Shown here one piece after another: positions 12,355 through 20,419 of a DNA stretch of 27,594 bases. Source of the DNA: a virus; IMG/VR virus record IMGVR_UViG_3300032307_000634, positions 1 through 27,594 of that record, one strand, 5' to 3'. A program made the translations under genes and the position numbers. The notes below the pieces were generated by a model, which saw only the letters and a list, made by a program, of their open reading frames with translations, was not told the DNA's origin and searched no databases. Each line of letters begins with the position of its first letter. The stretch's first letter is position 1.

Positions 12355-14364
12355 TTAACAAGATTGAGTATTGTAGTTATATCCTAAACTTCCTATTTGT
12401 GCAGTATATGTAGATGAACCATCTGATGGTCTGTAGAATTTCCAAAAGTTATCACCACCATTAAACGGCAATGTTAATGCTTGGTCTAAATAGAAATAAG
12501 TAACTGTGAACGGAGATTGTTCAGCACTATATACAACACCAGGATAATAGTATGTATCAGTACATGCCTGATAATGACTTCCAAATCCAGAAGGCCCAAT
12601 ACTCCAATAGTATGCAGTTGGTGCTGGATTAACACCAGCTACTGAACCTGAAATTCCAGTACCCTGTATTTGTATTAATGGTGAACTTGCTAATGTTGTT
12701 TTAACTTCAAACTTACCTTGCGAAAAGAAATTTTCAGTATCCGTATAATATTGTTTTCCGTATTCTCTATTTGCTGCTTTACTAAATTGTTGTGAGATAT
12801 AGTCTTGGTCTAACGTATCACCAAAGTTTAATTCGTTTACTGCTAAATTGTTAGCAGGAATTACTTCTATTTTCTCATCTAAATTTATGTATTTGTTAAA
12901 ATCTTTTATCTCTCCAGCCTGATACCAATTGTTAAATGTTTCAACTATGAATTCATTTCTTTTAGTTTTAGATGGATAGATTACTAAATTGTATTTCTTT
13001 TGTATTCCTTTAATAAAATCAATTAACTTAATTCCATTAGTACCAAACGGCATGTTCAATGGAATGTTCATAATTCTTTCATCAGCTGCCTGTTGAACCT
13101 TTGTAATTTGTAATGATGATTTTGGTTTACCATTAGGGTCTAATACAAATGTAAAGTTATTGTATGGTGCGCTAAATTGGTCATACCATTGTAATCCAAA
13201 GTAATAGGTACCAGGGTCTAATAGTGCAGTTGTAAATTCGGTTGAAATTGAATATGTTTTATTTTGTCCATTAGCACCTTCAGCAAACATTGCGTATGTG
13301 TTATCGCTAAAGTATGAATTAAAGCTTACTAATGTAGTTAGTGATTGCTGTGTTAATGAACCAGTATCTCTAACAATAAATTCAACAGCTGGTCCTCCTA
13401 ATGAACCTGATAATTTTACTTCTAATGTTAATATACCTTTTAATGATGAAGTAACATCTAATGTATAAGATGAGTTTTGTCCAACTACACCGCTAGGGTC
13501 TTTTGTTACACTATACCAAGGTAAATTTGTTGCTGTATTTTGTGGAATATTCAAATCAGTTTGTCCACTTCCAGACAATGGTGCAATTGTAACAACACCA
13601 TAATTTTCTAAATCAACATTATCAAAAACAGGGTATCTTAGGGCTCTATTACACACTAAATAAACATCATCTAAAAATGGTTCATTAAAGAATGAGCCTG
13701 TATAAGTGTATCCAGCATATTCAAATATTGCATCCCAAACTGCTTTCATACGAATAGCTGGTTTGAAATCCTGAACTGTTAATCCACCTTCATTATCATC
13801 TATACCAAAGAACGGGTCACCTGAAGTGTATTTCATTTTAGCACCATACTCAGCTAAAGGATACACTATATCACCATTATATAATTGTCCAGCCCAACTT
13901 GCACTTATATTATTAAATGAAGCTGTGTGGTTATATTGATTTAATGTTGTTAATTGAGTTAGAAATGTATTTGTAATTGTTTTAGCAAAAGAAGATACTG
14001 CTCCAAATATAGTTACTTCGTATGAATCAATAAACTTATTAGCTATTACATTTACTTTATTTAATTGTAGGTATCCTTGCGAAATGTAGATACCATCAAA
14101 ATCTAAATAACATGGTACTTTAATATTTGTAGCAAATGTATCAGGGTTAAAAACACTAATATCATACACATGCTCAAAGAATGCGTTATTCTTTTTTGTA
14201 CCAGGCAAACTAATCTGACGAGTAAAATCAGCAGGAATAACACCCAAATCAAAAAGACCTGTAACGTTATCCGATAGCTTTATTTCCTCATCAGCAAAAA
14301 GGTCTAAGATTTCACCATTTGCTACTAGTTTGAATACAAAACCTTGCGTTGTAACTATTCCCAT
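12355..14364 (-). CDS. Large tail/baseplate hub-like protein (669 aa)
   Basis: This 669-residue protein has an N-terminus (FKLVANGEILDLFADEEIKL, then SLPGTKKNNAFFEHVYD) and a middle (LIDFIKGIQKKYNLVIYPSK, then FNNWYQAGEIKDFNKYINLD) characteristic of large tail proteins encoded behind head-tail genes in Bacteroidetes phages. Residues 569-669 appear to be a separate compact module: QACTDTYYYPGVVY through FNGGDNFWKFY to a final Cys. It is likely part of the baseplate or distal tail tube that contacts the fibres. The gene starts one base into the stop of the upstream tail gene and ends 10 bases before the next. Role assigned from context and family resemblance. Confidence 0.7.
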   Translation of the reverse strand: MGIVTTQGFVFKLVANGEILDLFADEEIKLSDNVTGLFDLGVIPADFTRQISLPGTKKNNAFFEHVYDISVFNPDTFATNIKVPCYLDFDGIYISQGYLQLNKVNVIANKFIDSYEVTIFGAVSSFAKTITNTFLTQLTTLNQYNHTASFNNISASWAGQLYNGDIVYPLAEYGAKMKYTSGDPFFGIDDNEGGLTVQDFKPAIRMKAVWDAIFEYAGYTYTGSFFNEPFLDDVYLVCNRALRYPVFDNVDLENYGVVTIAPLSGSGQTDLNIPQNTATNLPWYSVTKDPSGVVGQNSSYTLDVTSSLKGILTLEVKLSGSLGGPAVEFIVRDTGSLTQQSLTTLVSFNSYFSDNTYAMFAEGANGQNKTYSISTEFTTALLDPGTYYFGLQWYDQFSAPYNNFTFVLDPNGKPKSSLQITKVQQAADERIMNIPLNMPFGTNGIKLIDFIKGIQKKYNLVIYPSKTKRNEFIVETFNNWYQAGEIKDFNKYINLDEKIEVIPANNLAVNELNFGDTLDQDYISQQFSKAANREYGKQYYTDTENFFSQGKFEVKTTLASSPLIQIQGTGISGSVAGVNPAPTAYYWSIGPSGFGSHYQACTDTYYYPGVVYSAEQSPFTVTYFYLDQALTLPFNGGDNFWKFYRPSDGSSTYTAQIGSLGYNYNTQSC

Positions 14365-15530
14365 TATATAATCAATTTATAAGATTGTCCCCAATCAAAA
14401 TCAAATGCGTATTGAACTAATTTATCATTTACACCTGTTTTGAATACTATACTATCAGTTCTAATTGTAATTGGTCTAACAGTTTCAGTTGTAGAGTTTT
14501 GCTCATATACCCAATATATCTCATCAGAAACTAACAATTGCTTTAATATGTTGTTGTAATCATCATCTATGTAATCAGAATTTACGCTCAATGTTTGCTT
14601 ACTATCTGAAAGATAATTTAAGTTAGAGCTATCATAGCTGTTGTAAGATAATGATGTACCTTGGAATGTTCCTAATTGTGGTTGGTATGTTCTCTTTGTA
14701 GATTGGAATGATTGTCTATTAACCAAATAGAAGTTAAAGTAATCAAATTGTCCGTATCTATTTTTCCATTTGATTCTAACATTAGGATACTTTTGAATAC
14801 AAGCATCATCAAAACGAATTGATGCACCTAATGGAGTTGAACCATTATATGCCTGTACACTAAACCAACTAACTGATGTACTCAATGGGAAATCACTACA
14901 CAAAGGTCCAATAGGGAATATATCCGTCTGTCCGTTTGTAGCAGTTGTTGTAGTTAATGCATAATCAGCAGAACCTAAATCAGAATTGTAAACAATCTTT
15001 GTAGGTTGTGTTGTACCAACATTACCTGTATAGCATGTCATCCATCCGTTAGTCTCATCTAAGAAAGATTGAGTAACAGGCCCATCAGTCATTATAGGCC
15101 AATATGGAGTTTTAGAATATAGCTGTTGATTAATAGGTTCTTGGAATATAGCATATCCATCTAATGCTTTATATAAACCAGTTGGTACATGAGAACCAGA
15201 AACATATCCACCTGTATCTAAATACTGCCAATAGAAATCTACTGCATAGTATTTAATATTTGAACTATTAGCAAATGCTAAATCAGTAAGTGTAGAATTC
15301 ATTATTCTACTTACATCAAATATCCCACGTAGGGATTCATTTGGATACTTTGTTAGAGTATATTCAGCTACTGCAGGCTGTCCACTTGCTGAACCAGTCC
15401 AATAGTATAAATCAGCATAATACTGAAATGATGAACTTAATACAACACCTGAATCTTCAAACACAGTAAATGCCATAGGCGATTGTGCTAAAGATGCGGA
15501 TGCTGGATATTGAGTTATATTCAAAGCCAT
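14364..15530 (-). CDS. Distal tail/baseplate protein (388 aa)
   Basis: This 388-residue, beta-rich, Tyr/Ser/Thr-rich protein begins MALNITQYPASASLAQSPMA. The stretch YPNVRIKWKNRYGQFDYFNF (about 248-267) then YLVNRQSFQSTKRTY is a signature I associate with a conserved tail protein of Bacteroidetes phages found immediately before the large hub-like protein. It is likely to form the distal tail or baseplate ring. Its last base is shared with the first base of the next gene. No cysteine-rich or enzymatic motif is seen. Confidence 0.7.
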   Translation of the reverse strand: MALNITQYPASASLAQSPMAFTVFEDSGVVLSSSFQYYADLYYWTGSASGQPAVAEYTLTKYPNESLRGIFDVSRIMNSTLTDLAFANSSNIKYYAVDFYWQYLDTGGYVSGSHVPTGLYKALDGYAIFQEPINQQLYSKTPYWPIMTDGPVTQSFLDETNGWMTCYTGNVGTTQPTKIVYNSDLGSADYALTTTTATNGQTDIFPIGPLCSDFPLSTSVSWFSVQAYNGSTPLGASIRFDDACIQKYPNVRIKWKNRYGQFDYFNFYLVNRQSFQSTKRTYQPQLGTFQGTSLSYNSYDSSNLNYLSDSKQTLSVNSDYIDDDYNNILKQLLVSDEIYWVYEQNSTTETVRPITIRTDSIVFKTGVNDKLVQYAFDFDWGQSYKLII

Positions 15531-15578
15531 AGTAATCTTTTATCTTTTAACCAACAAAATCGGTTTTGTATTGGATGG

Positions 15579-15989
15579 TTAGGATGGTAACCTACTAAAC
15601 GCTCTTTTCAATCCTATATTAATAGCATTCATAACAGTATTTTGTACTATACCATTAACTGCGTTATCTATCTGTCTTTTTAGTAATGGGTCATTTGCAG
15701 CTTCTTCAGCAAATGGTCTTTTCTTCATATAGACAGTACCATCTTCAACAAACTTACCATATTCTGCACCCGGCGGAGCATAATTTAAGGTAATGTAAAC
15801 CTTTGGAGTTTCTATCTTAATCTTATTACCTGCCTTAGTCTTTTTAGAACTAAGCATTCTATCAGGTGTATTATAAGAACCAACTTTATTAAATAAGTTA
15901 CCGGTCTTATATGCAGGCTTTGACCTGTTAATCATATAAGTTTTAGCTAGTGTGTTAAACGATTCGGCAACTTGTCTAAATTCTTTCAT
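15579..15989 (-). CDS. HK97 gp10-like tail completion protein
   Basis: This 136-residue basic protein shows the gp10 pattern: an N-terminal helix (EFRQVAESFNTLAKTYMINR), a Gly/Lys-rich arm and YGKFVEDGTVYMKKRPFAEE with the typical 'YG.f.E.GT..m..RPF' motif, then a C-terminal amphipathic helix. Members of this family sit at the head-tail junction or tail terminator of siphoviruses and myoviruses. It directly follows the 174-residue tail-terminator-like gene, sharing one base. The YGKFVEDGT...RPF motif makes this assignment relatively firm. Confidence 0.75.
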   Translation of the reverse strand: MKEFRQVAESFNTLAKTYMINRSKPAYKTGNLFNKVGSYNTPDRMLSSKKTKAGNKIKIETPKVYITLNYAPPGAEYGKFVEDGTVYMKKRPFAEEAANDPLLKRQIDNAVNGIVQNTVMNAINIGLKRAFSRLPS

Positions 15990-16513
15990 TAGGCTGGATA
16001 TAAATCATACATACATCTTGGTCTAGCATTGTGTGTTACCAAATCAAATGTAGCAACCCATCCTGCTAATCCATTATCAAATCTATCTACAAATGCTTCA
16101 CAAGCTATCCCACCATCAATATCAAAGTTATTCACAGCATATTGTGTGTAAGATAATAAATCGTTAAGGATTGCTAATGTGTTTGCATGAATATCAACTA
16201 CATCATCCTTACCAAAGAATGGAATAGTTTGTTTATTATAAGGACCTGTTGATTCATTGTTTTTCAATTTAGTTTTATCAGCAACTGTAAGTTGGCAAGT
16301 GTAGATTGTTTGTGAATCTTCAAATCTTGCATTACTAATTAAGATATTACCAATTGGGTAAGCTGGGAATTCATCCGTATCTATCTCAAAGATGTCACCC
16401 TGTGTGACAGCCTCAATAGATGGATGGTTTTCCATTATTGTTTTGAAATAATCTAATGCGTTATAATATAACGAATAGTTTACACCAGTATTTTGAACTA
16501 CATTTAATCCCAT
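15989..16513 (-). CDS. Tail terminator-like protein (174 aa)
   Basis: This 174-residue protein starts MGLNVVQNTGVNYSLYYNAL. The order is an N-terminal helix, beta strands (YPIGNILISNARFEDSQTIY), a long helix (DIHANTLAILNDLLSYTQYA) and the final FDNGLAGWVATFDLVTHNAR with a Cys. This is the fold order of tail terminator or neck proteins (lambda gpU-like) in Bacteroidetes phages. Its position between the connector and the gp10-like gene supports a head-tail joining role. Similarity is by pattern only. Confidence 0.65.
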   Translation of the reverse strand: MGLNVVQNTGVNYSLYYNALDYFKTIMENHPSIEAVTQGDIFEIDTDEFPAYPIGNILISNARFEDSQTIYTCQLTVADKTKLKNNESTGPYNKQTIPFFGKDDVVDIHANTLAILNDLLSYTQYAVNNFDIDGGIACEAFVDRFDNGLAGWVATFDLVTHNARPRCMYDLYPA

Positions 16514-16518
16514 ATAAT

Positions 16519-17037
16519 TTATAATTGGATACCGCCAAAGTATTGATTAGTGAAATCAGGGTAAACCTGTGTAAGGTTACCAACACTCTCAAGATATTGT
16601 GGTATTTGGTTAGAATAAGCTATCAAATAGTTTTGTAAACGAGTTGCGTAGAAATCTGCTGAATTCAATGCTTTCTGCAATAGGTAATCAATCTCATTCT
16701 TACCCGGTGCTACGGACTGTTCTGATTGATGCTTAACCGCACCTTCAGATTTGAATTGGATACCAGAGAATGGGATGTATTCAACGCATGCGTACCATAT
16801 TAAGGTAGGTTTGATGTGGTCATTGATTAAGTCCTGATAATAAGGAGATAATGTGCTCACAGTGTTGTTCTCAATATGTCCCTGTAAGTAATAAAACAAC
16901 ACAGTACCTAACAAGTTAAGCATGTATTTGTCTTGTGCCGTTCTTACAAAAGGTAATAATCTATCAGCATCAATTGAACCCTGTAATGGTGAGTTCTTAA
17001 TAATATCGTTTCTACTTACAAATAAAGCGTATGCCAT
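16519..17037 (-). CDS. Head-tail connector/adaptor protein (172 aa)
   Basis: This 172-residue helical protein begins MAYALFVSRNDIIKNSPLQG. Regions such as FVRTAQDKYMLNLLGTVLFY and a C-terminal helix pair resemble the adaptor encoded after the portal in Bacteroidetes phages (DUF6712-like by recollection). Adaptors of this kind form the ring below the portal. It starts 12 bases after the portal stop. The assignment rests on position and helical architecture. Confidence 0.65.
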   Translation of the reverse strand: MAYALFVSRNDIIKNSPLQGSIDADRLLPFVRTAQDKYMLNLLGTVLFYYLQGHIENNTVSTLSPYYQDLINDHIKPTLIWYACVEYIPFSGIQFKSEGAVKHQSEQSVAPGKNEIDYLLQKALNSADFYATRLQNYLIAYSNQIPQYLESVGNLTQVYPDFTNQYFGGIQL

Positions 17038-17049
17038 TGTATTTAATTT

Positions 17050-18318
17050 TTAGTTTGAATATGTTTTAACAAATTGAGGAGTACCCATCATAATTCTCTC
17101 ATCGTTTATTGTTGAATCTACTGCACCTTCATCTTCTATTGCTGCTGGATTCTCACCTTCTTCGTTAATATCGTCTTGTACTTCTTCAACAGTCTGACCT
17201 GTTTCTTCAGCAGTTTCAGAAAGGATTGCCAATGGAGTTAATTGCTCAAAGTATAATTCAGTATCTTCCCATCCACCTTCACTTAATGCAGTTGTTAAGA
17301 AGTTAATGATTAAGTTTTGGAACGGATTAATTGTCATCGTTTGTAAGATAGAATAAGCCGTTTTCATTTCCTCTGATTGAGAACTGAAACCATTAGATTG
17401 TGTACGGATACCAAATAACAATGGAGATGTAATTCTATGTCCAACTAAGATTCTATCTTGTGCATACTCAGCAACATATTTGTACTTGTCATGCAAATTA
17501 TCTATGTTGATTGTATCTAATGTAGGTCTTCTCTCAGCATCATCGTTAAATGAAATCATAAATCTACCAGCGTTTCTAGTGCCTGTAAATTTAGATTCAA
17601 TCATTGATTCTATTGTTTGTCTTTCTTCAGGTGCTGGAATACCATTGTTCATATTAATCATTACTAATGGCATAAATCCATTCTCAATGTTATTAAGATG
17701 TAAGTTTGATAATTCAGCTTCTACATAAGCAAATTGTAATGCACTCATCCAATCAGGAATTGAGTAGTAGTATTTACCTGGCGAATAGTTCTTAATATAA
17801 AGTAATTCCATCTTCTCATTTGATGTACCAAATGCAGGAATCTTCTTTTTGTTTCTTTGTGCTTTCTGGTCTGCCCAATCTACACAATAGAAATAGTTTT
17901 CTATCTTAGGATTATCGTATATCTTTTCAGCACGAATAGTTTGAACTGGAATATGATAGAATTTAACAATCTTAGTATGCTCATCATTCCAATAAACCTG
18001 AAATGAAGCGTTACCATATAGTTTCAAATCAAAGATAGCTCTTTTAATTTCTTCTTGCGGTATCAATTTATCTAATACCGTTTGGAATCCTTCACTCTTA
18101 GAGTACAATCCTTTACCGAATATTAAATCTGCTATACCCTCAATACAAGCTGCATGAGTTGTTGAGGTTGTGTAACTATCCGTTATGTTTTGGAAGTAAT
18201 CATCAGGCCCTATAATACCAACAGGCACCCATTGGTAGCGTGTTTTTGTATCTTCAATTACGATAGGTATCTCTTGCTGTGATAGGTTTACAACCGAAAA
18301 ATTCTGATTTTGTTTCAT
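17050..18318 (-). CDS. Portal protein (PBSX-like)
   Basis: This 422-residue protein has features of PBSX/XkdE-type portals. An early IGPDDYFQNITDSYTTSTTH segment precedes GIADLIFGKGLYSKSEGFQT and a stretch of beta strands (FKLYGNASFQVYWNDEHTKI). Near the middle are NNGIPAPEERQTIESMIESK, GRFMISFNDDAERRPTLDTI and HDKYKYVAEYAQDRILVGHR followed by ITSPLLFGI. The C-terminal helix-rich crown is acidic (EEVQDDINEEGENPAAIEDE). It forms the dodecameric vertex through which DNA is packaged. No terminase is adjacent in this window, which is unusual, since portals often follow it. Confidence 0.8.
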   Translation of the reverse strand: MKQNQNFSVVNLSQQEIPIVIEDTKTRYQWVPVGIIGPDDYFQNITDSYTTSTTHAACIEGIADLIFGKGLYSKSEGFQTVLDKLIPQEEIKRAIFDLKLYGNASFQVYWNDEHTKIVKFYHIPVQTIRAEKIYDNPKIENYFYCVDWADQKAQRNKKKIPAFGTSNEKMELLYIKNYSPGKYYYSIPDWMSALQFAYVEAELSNLHLNNIENGFMPLVMINMNNGIPAPEERQTIESMIESKFTGTRNAGRFMISFNDDAERRPTLDTINIDNLHDKYKYVAEYAQDRILVGHRITSPLLFGIRTQSNGFSSQSEEMKTAYSILQTMTINPFQNLIINFLTTALSEGGWEDTELYFEQLTPLAILSETAEETGQTVEEVQDDINEEGENPAAIEDEGAVDSTINDERIMMGTPQFVKTYSN

Positions 18319-18319
18319 A

Positions 18320-18682
18320 TTAGTCCATTATTATGTATTCGTTCTCTGTTATGTTGCTTATGTATCTCTCCTCAACACCTAATTGTGCTATGTATTCAGG
18401 TTTATCTACTGATTGAGATGCAAATACTGAAATAGAACCATTCCAAATAGAGGATGTTCCATCAGTTATATATGCTCTATACTGGTCACCAACTGATGCT
18501 GATGGTAAAGATGCAGTCCAATTCAATTTACTCTCATAAGCATCGTATGTATAAGGAGATATAGATGCAGATGTATTAACCAATGTCAACATATCCTGCA
18601 ATTGTAATGTAAGTGATGATGAACCTGTTGGTTGTGTTCTAAAAGTATAATAATTGCTTCCTGAAATGTAATAAGCTAGCAT
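18320..18682 (-). CDS. Small virion-type protein, unknown (120 aa)
   Basis: This 120-residue, Ser/Thr/Tyr-rich and beta-rich protein begins MLAYYISGSNYYTFRTQPTG. SIWNGSISVFASQSVDKPEY is a typical C-terminal piece of small accessory proteins found near phage portal or tail genes. It ends one base before the portal start (TAATATG-type junction). It is preceded by an intrinsic terminator, so it probably uses its own or a read-through promoter. A structural accessory role is inferred from its neighbourhood. Confidence 0.65.
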   Translation of the reverse strand: MLAYYISGSNYYTFRTQPTGSSSLTLQLQDMLTLVNTSASISPYTYDAYESKLNWTASLPSASVGDQYRAYITDGTSSIWNGSISVFASQSVDKPEYIAQLGVEERYISNITENEYIIMD

Positions 18683-18751
18683 TATGTTGTCTTTATATTG
18701 TTTTTATCTATACATTTAACAATCATTACTAATAAAATAGTGAAGATGCAT

Positions 18752-18779
18752 AAAAAAAGGGAGAACTTAGTCTCCCTTT
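18752..18779 (-). terminator. Intrinsic terminator after the tail tube gene
   Basis: A 9-bp perfect stem (18756-18764 with 18771-18779, core GGGAGA/TCTCCC) with a 6-base loop is followed, reading leftward, by a seven-T tract through 18752. It lies 23 bases downstream of the tail tube stop. The rest of the 119-base gap (18683-18801) shows no gene. Confidence 0.8.
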
Positions 18780-18801
18780 AATATTTTTAGTGATATACCG
18801 A

Positions 18802-19353
18802 TTAGTTAGTTCCGTTTACAATTGTAGGCGGATTAGTAACTGCACCGAATGGGTTACCGAATGTTGAACCTGAGATAAATGATGCTGGGAATTTCTCCAT
18901 ACCAGTGAAGGTTACTGAATAACCATAAAGGTCACCCAATGCTGCTCCAGTTTGTAGCGTTCCCGCTGTTACATCTGCTCCCTCTCTTTGTCCTACTAAT
19001 AATGTATCACCATTCATAGTGTGGATAAAGATTTGAGGTCTTCCATAAGCCATTAACTTTAATTGAGTAGTCATCTCATTTGTCAACTTCTTCAAGTTTA
19101 ATACTAATTCTTGGTTGAAGAATGTAGTACCATTTTCTCTTGATGAGTTCACAGTTTCAGTATATGCACTTGTTCCTTTAAGTTCGTAGTAGTAAGCTGT
19201 AAGGCCTGCTGGTAATGATTCAATTAAATCATCACTTTCACCATTTGTTGCGTTAGCAAGAGAAGATGTGAAGTTTACAAAATAAACTCCAGCTATCCCA
19301 CCTACTGATTCCTTACAAACTTCGTTACGTCCTGCTGTTAAATTACAAGCCAT
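18802..19353 (-). CDS. Major tail tube protein
   Basis: This 183-residue protein begins MACNLTAGRNEVCKESVGGI and has a beta-rich body (YYYELKGTSAYTETVNSSRE, FFNQELVLNLKKLTNEMTTQ, GYSVTFTGMEKFPASFI). This fits tail tube subunits of Bacteroidetes siphoviruses and myoviruses. It lies immediately after the capsid gene and is bounded by hairpins on both sides, consistent with high, separately tuned expression. No separate sheath gene is recognised, which leans toward a siphovirus. The assignment is by pattern and position. Confidence 0.7.
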   Translation of the reverse strand: MACNLTAGRNEVCKESVGGIAGVYFVNFTSSLANATNGESDDLIESLPAGLTAYYYELKGTSAYTETVNSSRENGTTFFNQELVLNLKKLTNEMTTQLKLMAYGRPQIFIHTMNGDTLLVGQREGADVTAGTLQTGAALGDLYGYSVTFTGMEKFPASFISGSTFGNPFGAVTNPPTIVNGTN

Positions 19354-19395
19354 GTTGATTAAGTTTTAGTTTTTAATTTGTTCTGAAACTATTAT

Positions 19396-19435
19396 GAGTA
19401 AAGGGAGATATGGTTAATCTCCCTATTACTTACTC
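19396..19435 (-). terminator. Hairpin between capsid and tail tube genes
   Basis: AGGGAGAT (19402-19409) pairs with ATCTCCCT (19417-19424), an 8-bp perfect stem with a 7-base loop. An outer GAGTAA/TTACTC pairing (19396-19401, 19430-19435) extends it with a bulge. There is no strong T-tract on the transcribed side, so it may attenuate, stabilise or process the capsid mRNA rather than terminate. Confidence 0.5.
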
Positions 19436-19440
19436 AAATA

Positions 19441-20394
19441 TTAATAGTTTTTGTAAATAGCGATGTCATTACCGATACCATATTCAGTATCAGCAGTGTA
19501 TCTCATAATGATTCTAAAGTTTTGAGAACCATCTAAGTCTTCCATGTCTAACACTTTTACTTGGTTGTAATCACTCATCAATCCAGTTCCGAAGAATAAG
19601 TTTGATTTTTGTGCTGCTACCATTGCAGAAGATGCAAGACCAGGACATAATGCCAATTCAACTCCTTGGAAGTTCATCGGCTTCTCACCTACGTTCATTT
19701 GGTTGTTCCAACCATTAGCGCCTGCAGTACCACCTGAAAGTGCCTGCTGGTAAGCCTTAGCTACGTTAGTAGGGATGTAGATAGTTAAATCTTCCTTACC
19801 ATACACAGTCTGAGGGATTGCGTTGTAAAGTGAATCTAATGCACTTAACACGTTTGCTGATGTAATAGAACCAGAAACAGAAGCTGTTACAGGAGCGTTT
19901 ACACCACCAGCTACTACTGATGAAGATAATGCGTTATACAAACCAGAGAATTGTCCGTTTGTTGCGCTGTTACCTTGCCAGATAGAGATTTCAGTTGCTT
20001 CAGCAACTTTACCACCAACGTAAGAGATTAAGAAATCAGTAAATGATGCAGGGATAGAATCAAATGCGCTATAGCCCAATTGTAAAGCTTCCCAGCTATC
20101 TACGAATTCTTGCTTACATAATTGTAAGTTTACTTGTAATTCTTTTGGTTCTAAGATTCTTTCAGTAAGAGCTACAGTACCAGAAGTTGTGAAATCACAA
20201 GATGCATCATTAACGATAGAATCAACAGCAAGCTTTTGGATTACTGATTTGAATTTAACGTTTGGCATGATTGTGATGTATTTGTTATCAAGCGTTCTAG
20301 CTGATAACAAAGCTGCAGCTATATACTTACCTGCGAACTCACCTGCGTAAGTTGTAGTAATTACCGGCTGAGCAAAGTTTTGATTTTTTCTCAT
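19441..20394 (-). CDS. Major capsid protein (HK97-fold)
   Basis: This 317-residue protein begins MRKNQNFAQPVITTTYAGEF. It has the major-capsid pattern of Bacteroidetes phages: TERILEPKELQVNLQLCKQE, a helix with WEALQLGYSAFDSIPASFTD then GGKVAEATEISIWQGNSATN (E-loop and spine-helix regions), and a C-terminal FRIIMRYTADTEYGIGNDIA. Family members form the icosahedral shell. It follows the scaffold-like gene by 25 bases and is followed by a hairpin and the tail tube gene. A TATAAATA box sits 26 bases upstream of the ATG. Confidence 0.8.
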   Translation of the reverse strand: MRKNQNFAQPVITTTYAGEFAGKYIAAALLSARTLDNKYITIMPNVKFKSVIQKLAVDSIVNDASCDFTTSGTVALTERILEPKELQVNLQLCKQEFVDSWEALQLGYSAFDSIPASFTDFLISYVGGKVAEATEISIWQGNSATNGQFSGLYNALSSSVVAGGVNAPVTASVSGSITSANVLSALDSLYNAIPQTVYGKEDLTIYIPTNVAKAYQQALSGGTAGANGWNNQMNVGEKPMNFQGVELALCPGLASSAMVAAQKSNLFFGTGLMSDYNQVKVLDMEDLDGSQNFRIIMRYTADTEYGIGNDIAIYKNY

Positions 20395-20419
20395 GTCAAT
20401 CTTTTTTTTAATTGTTTAA

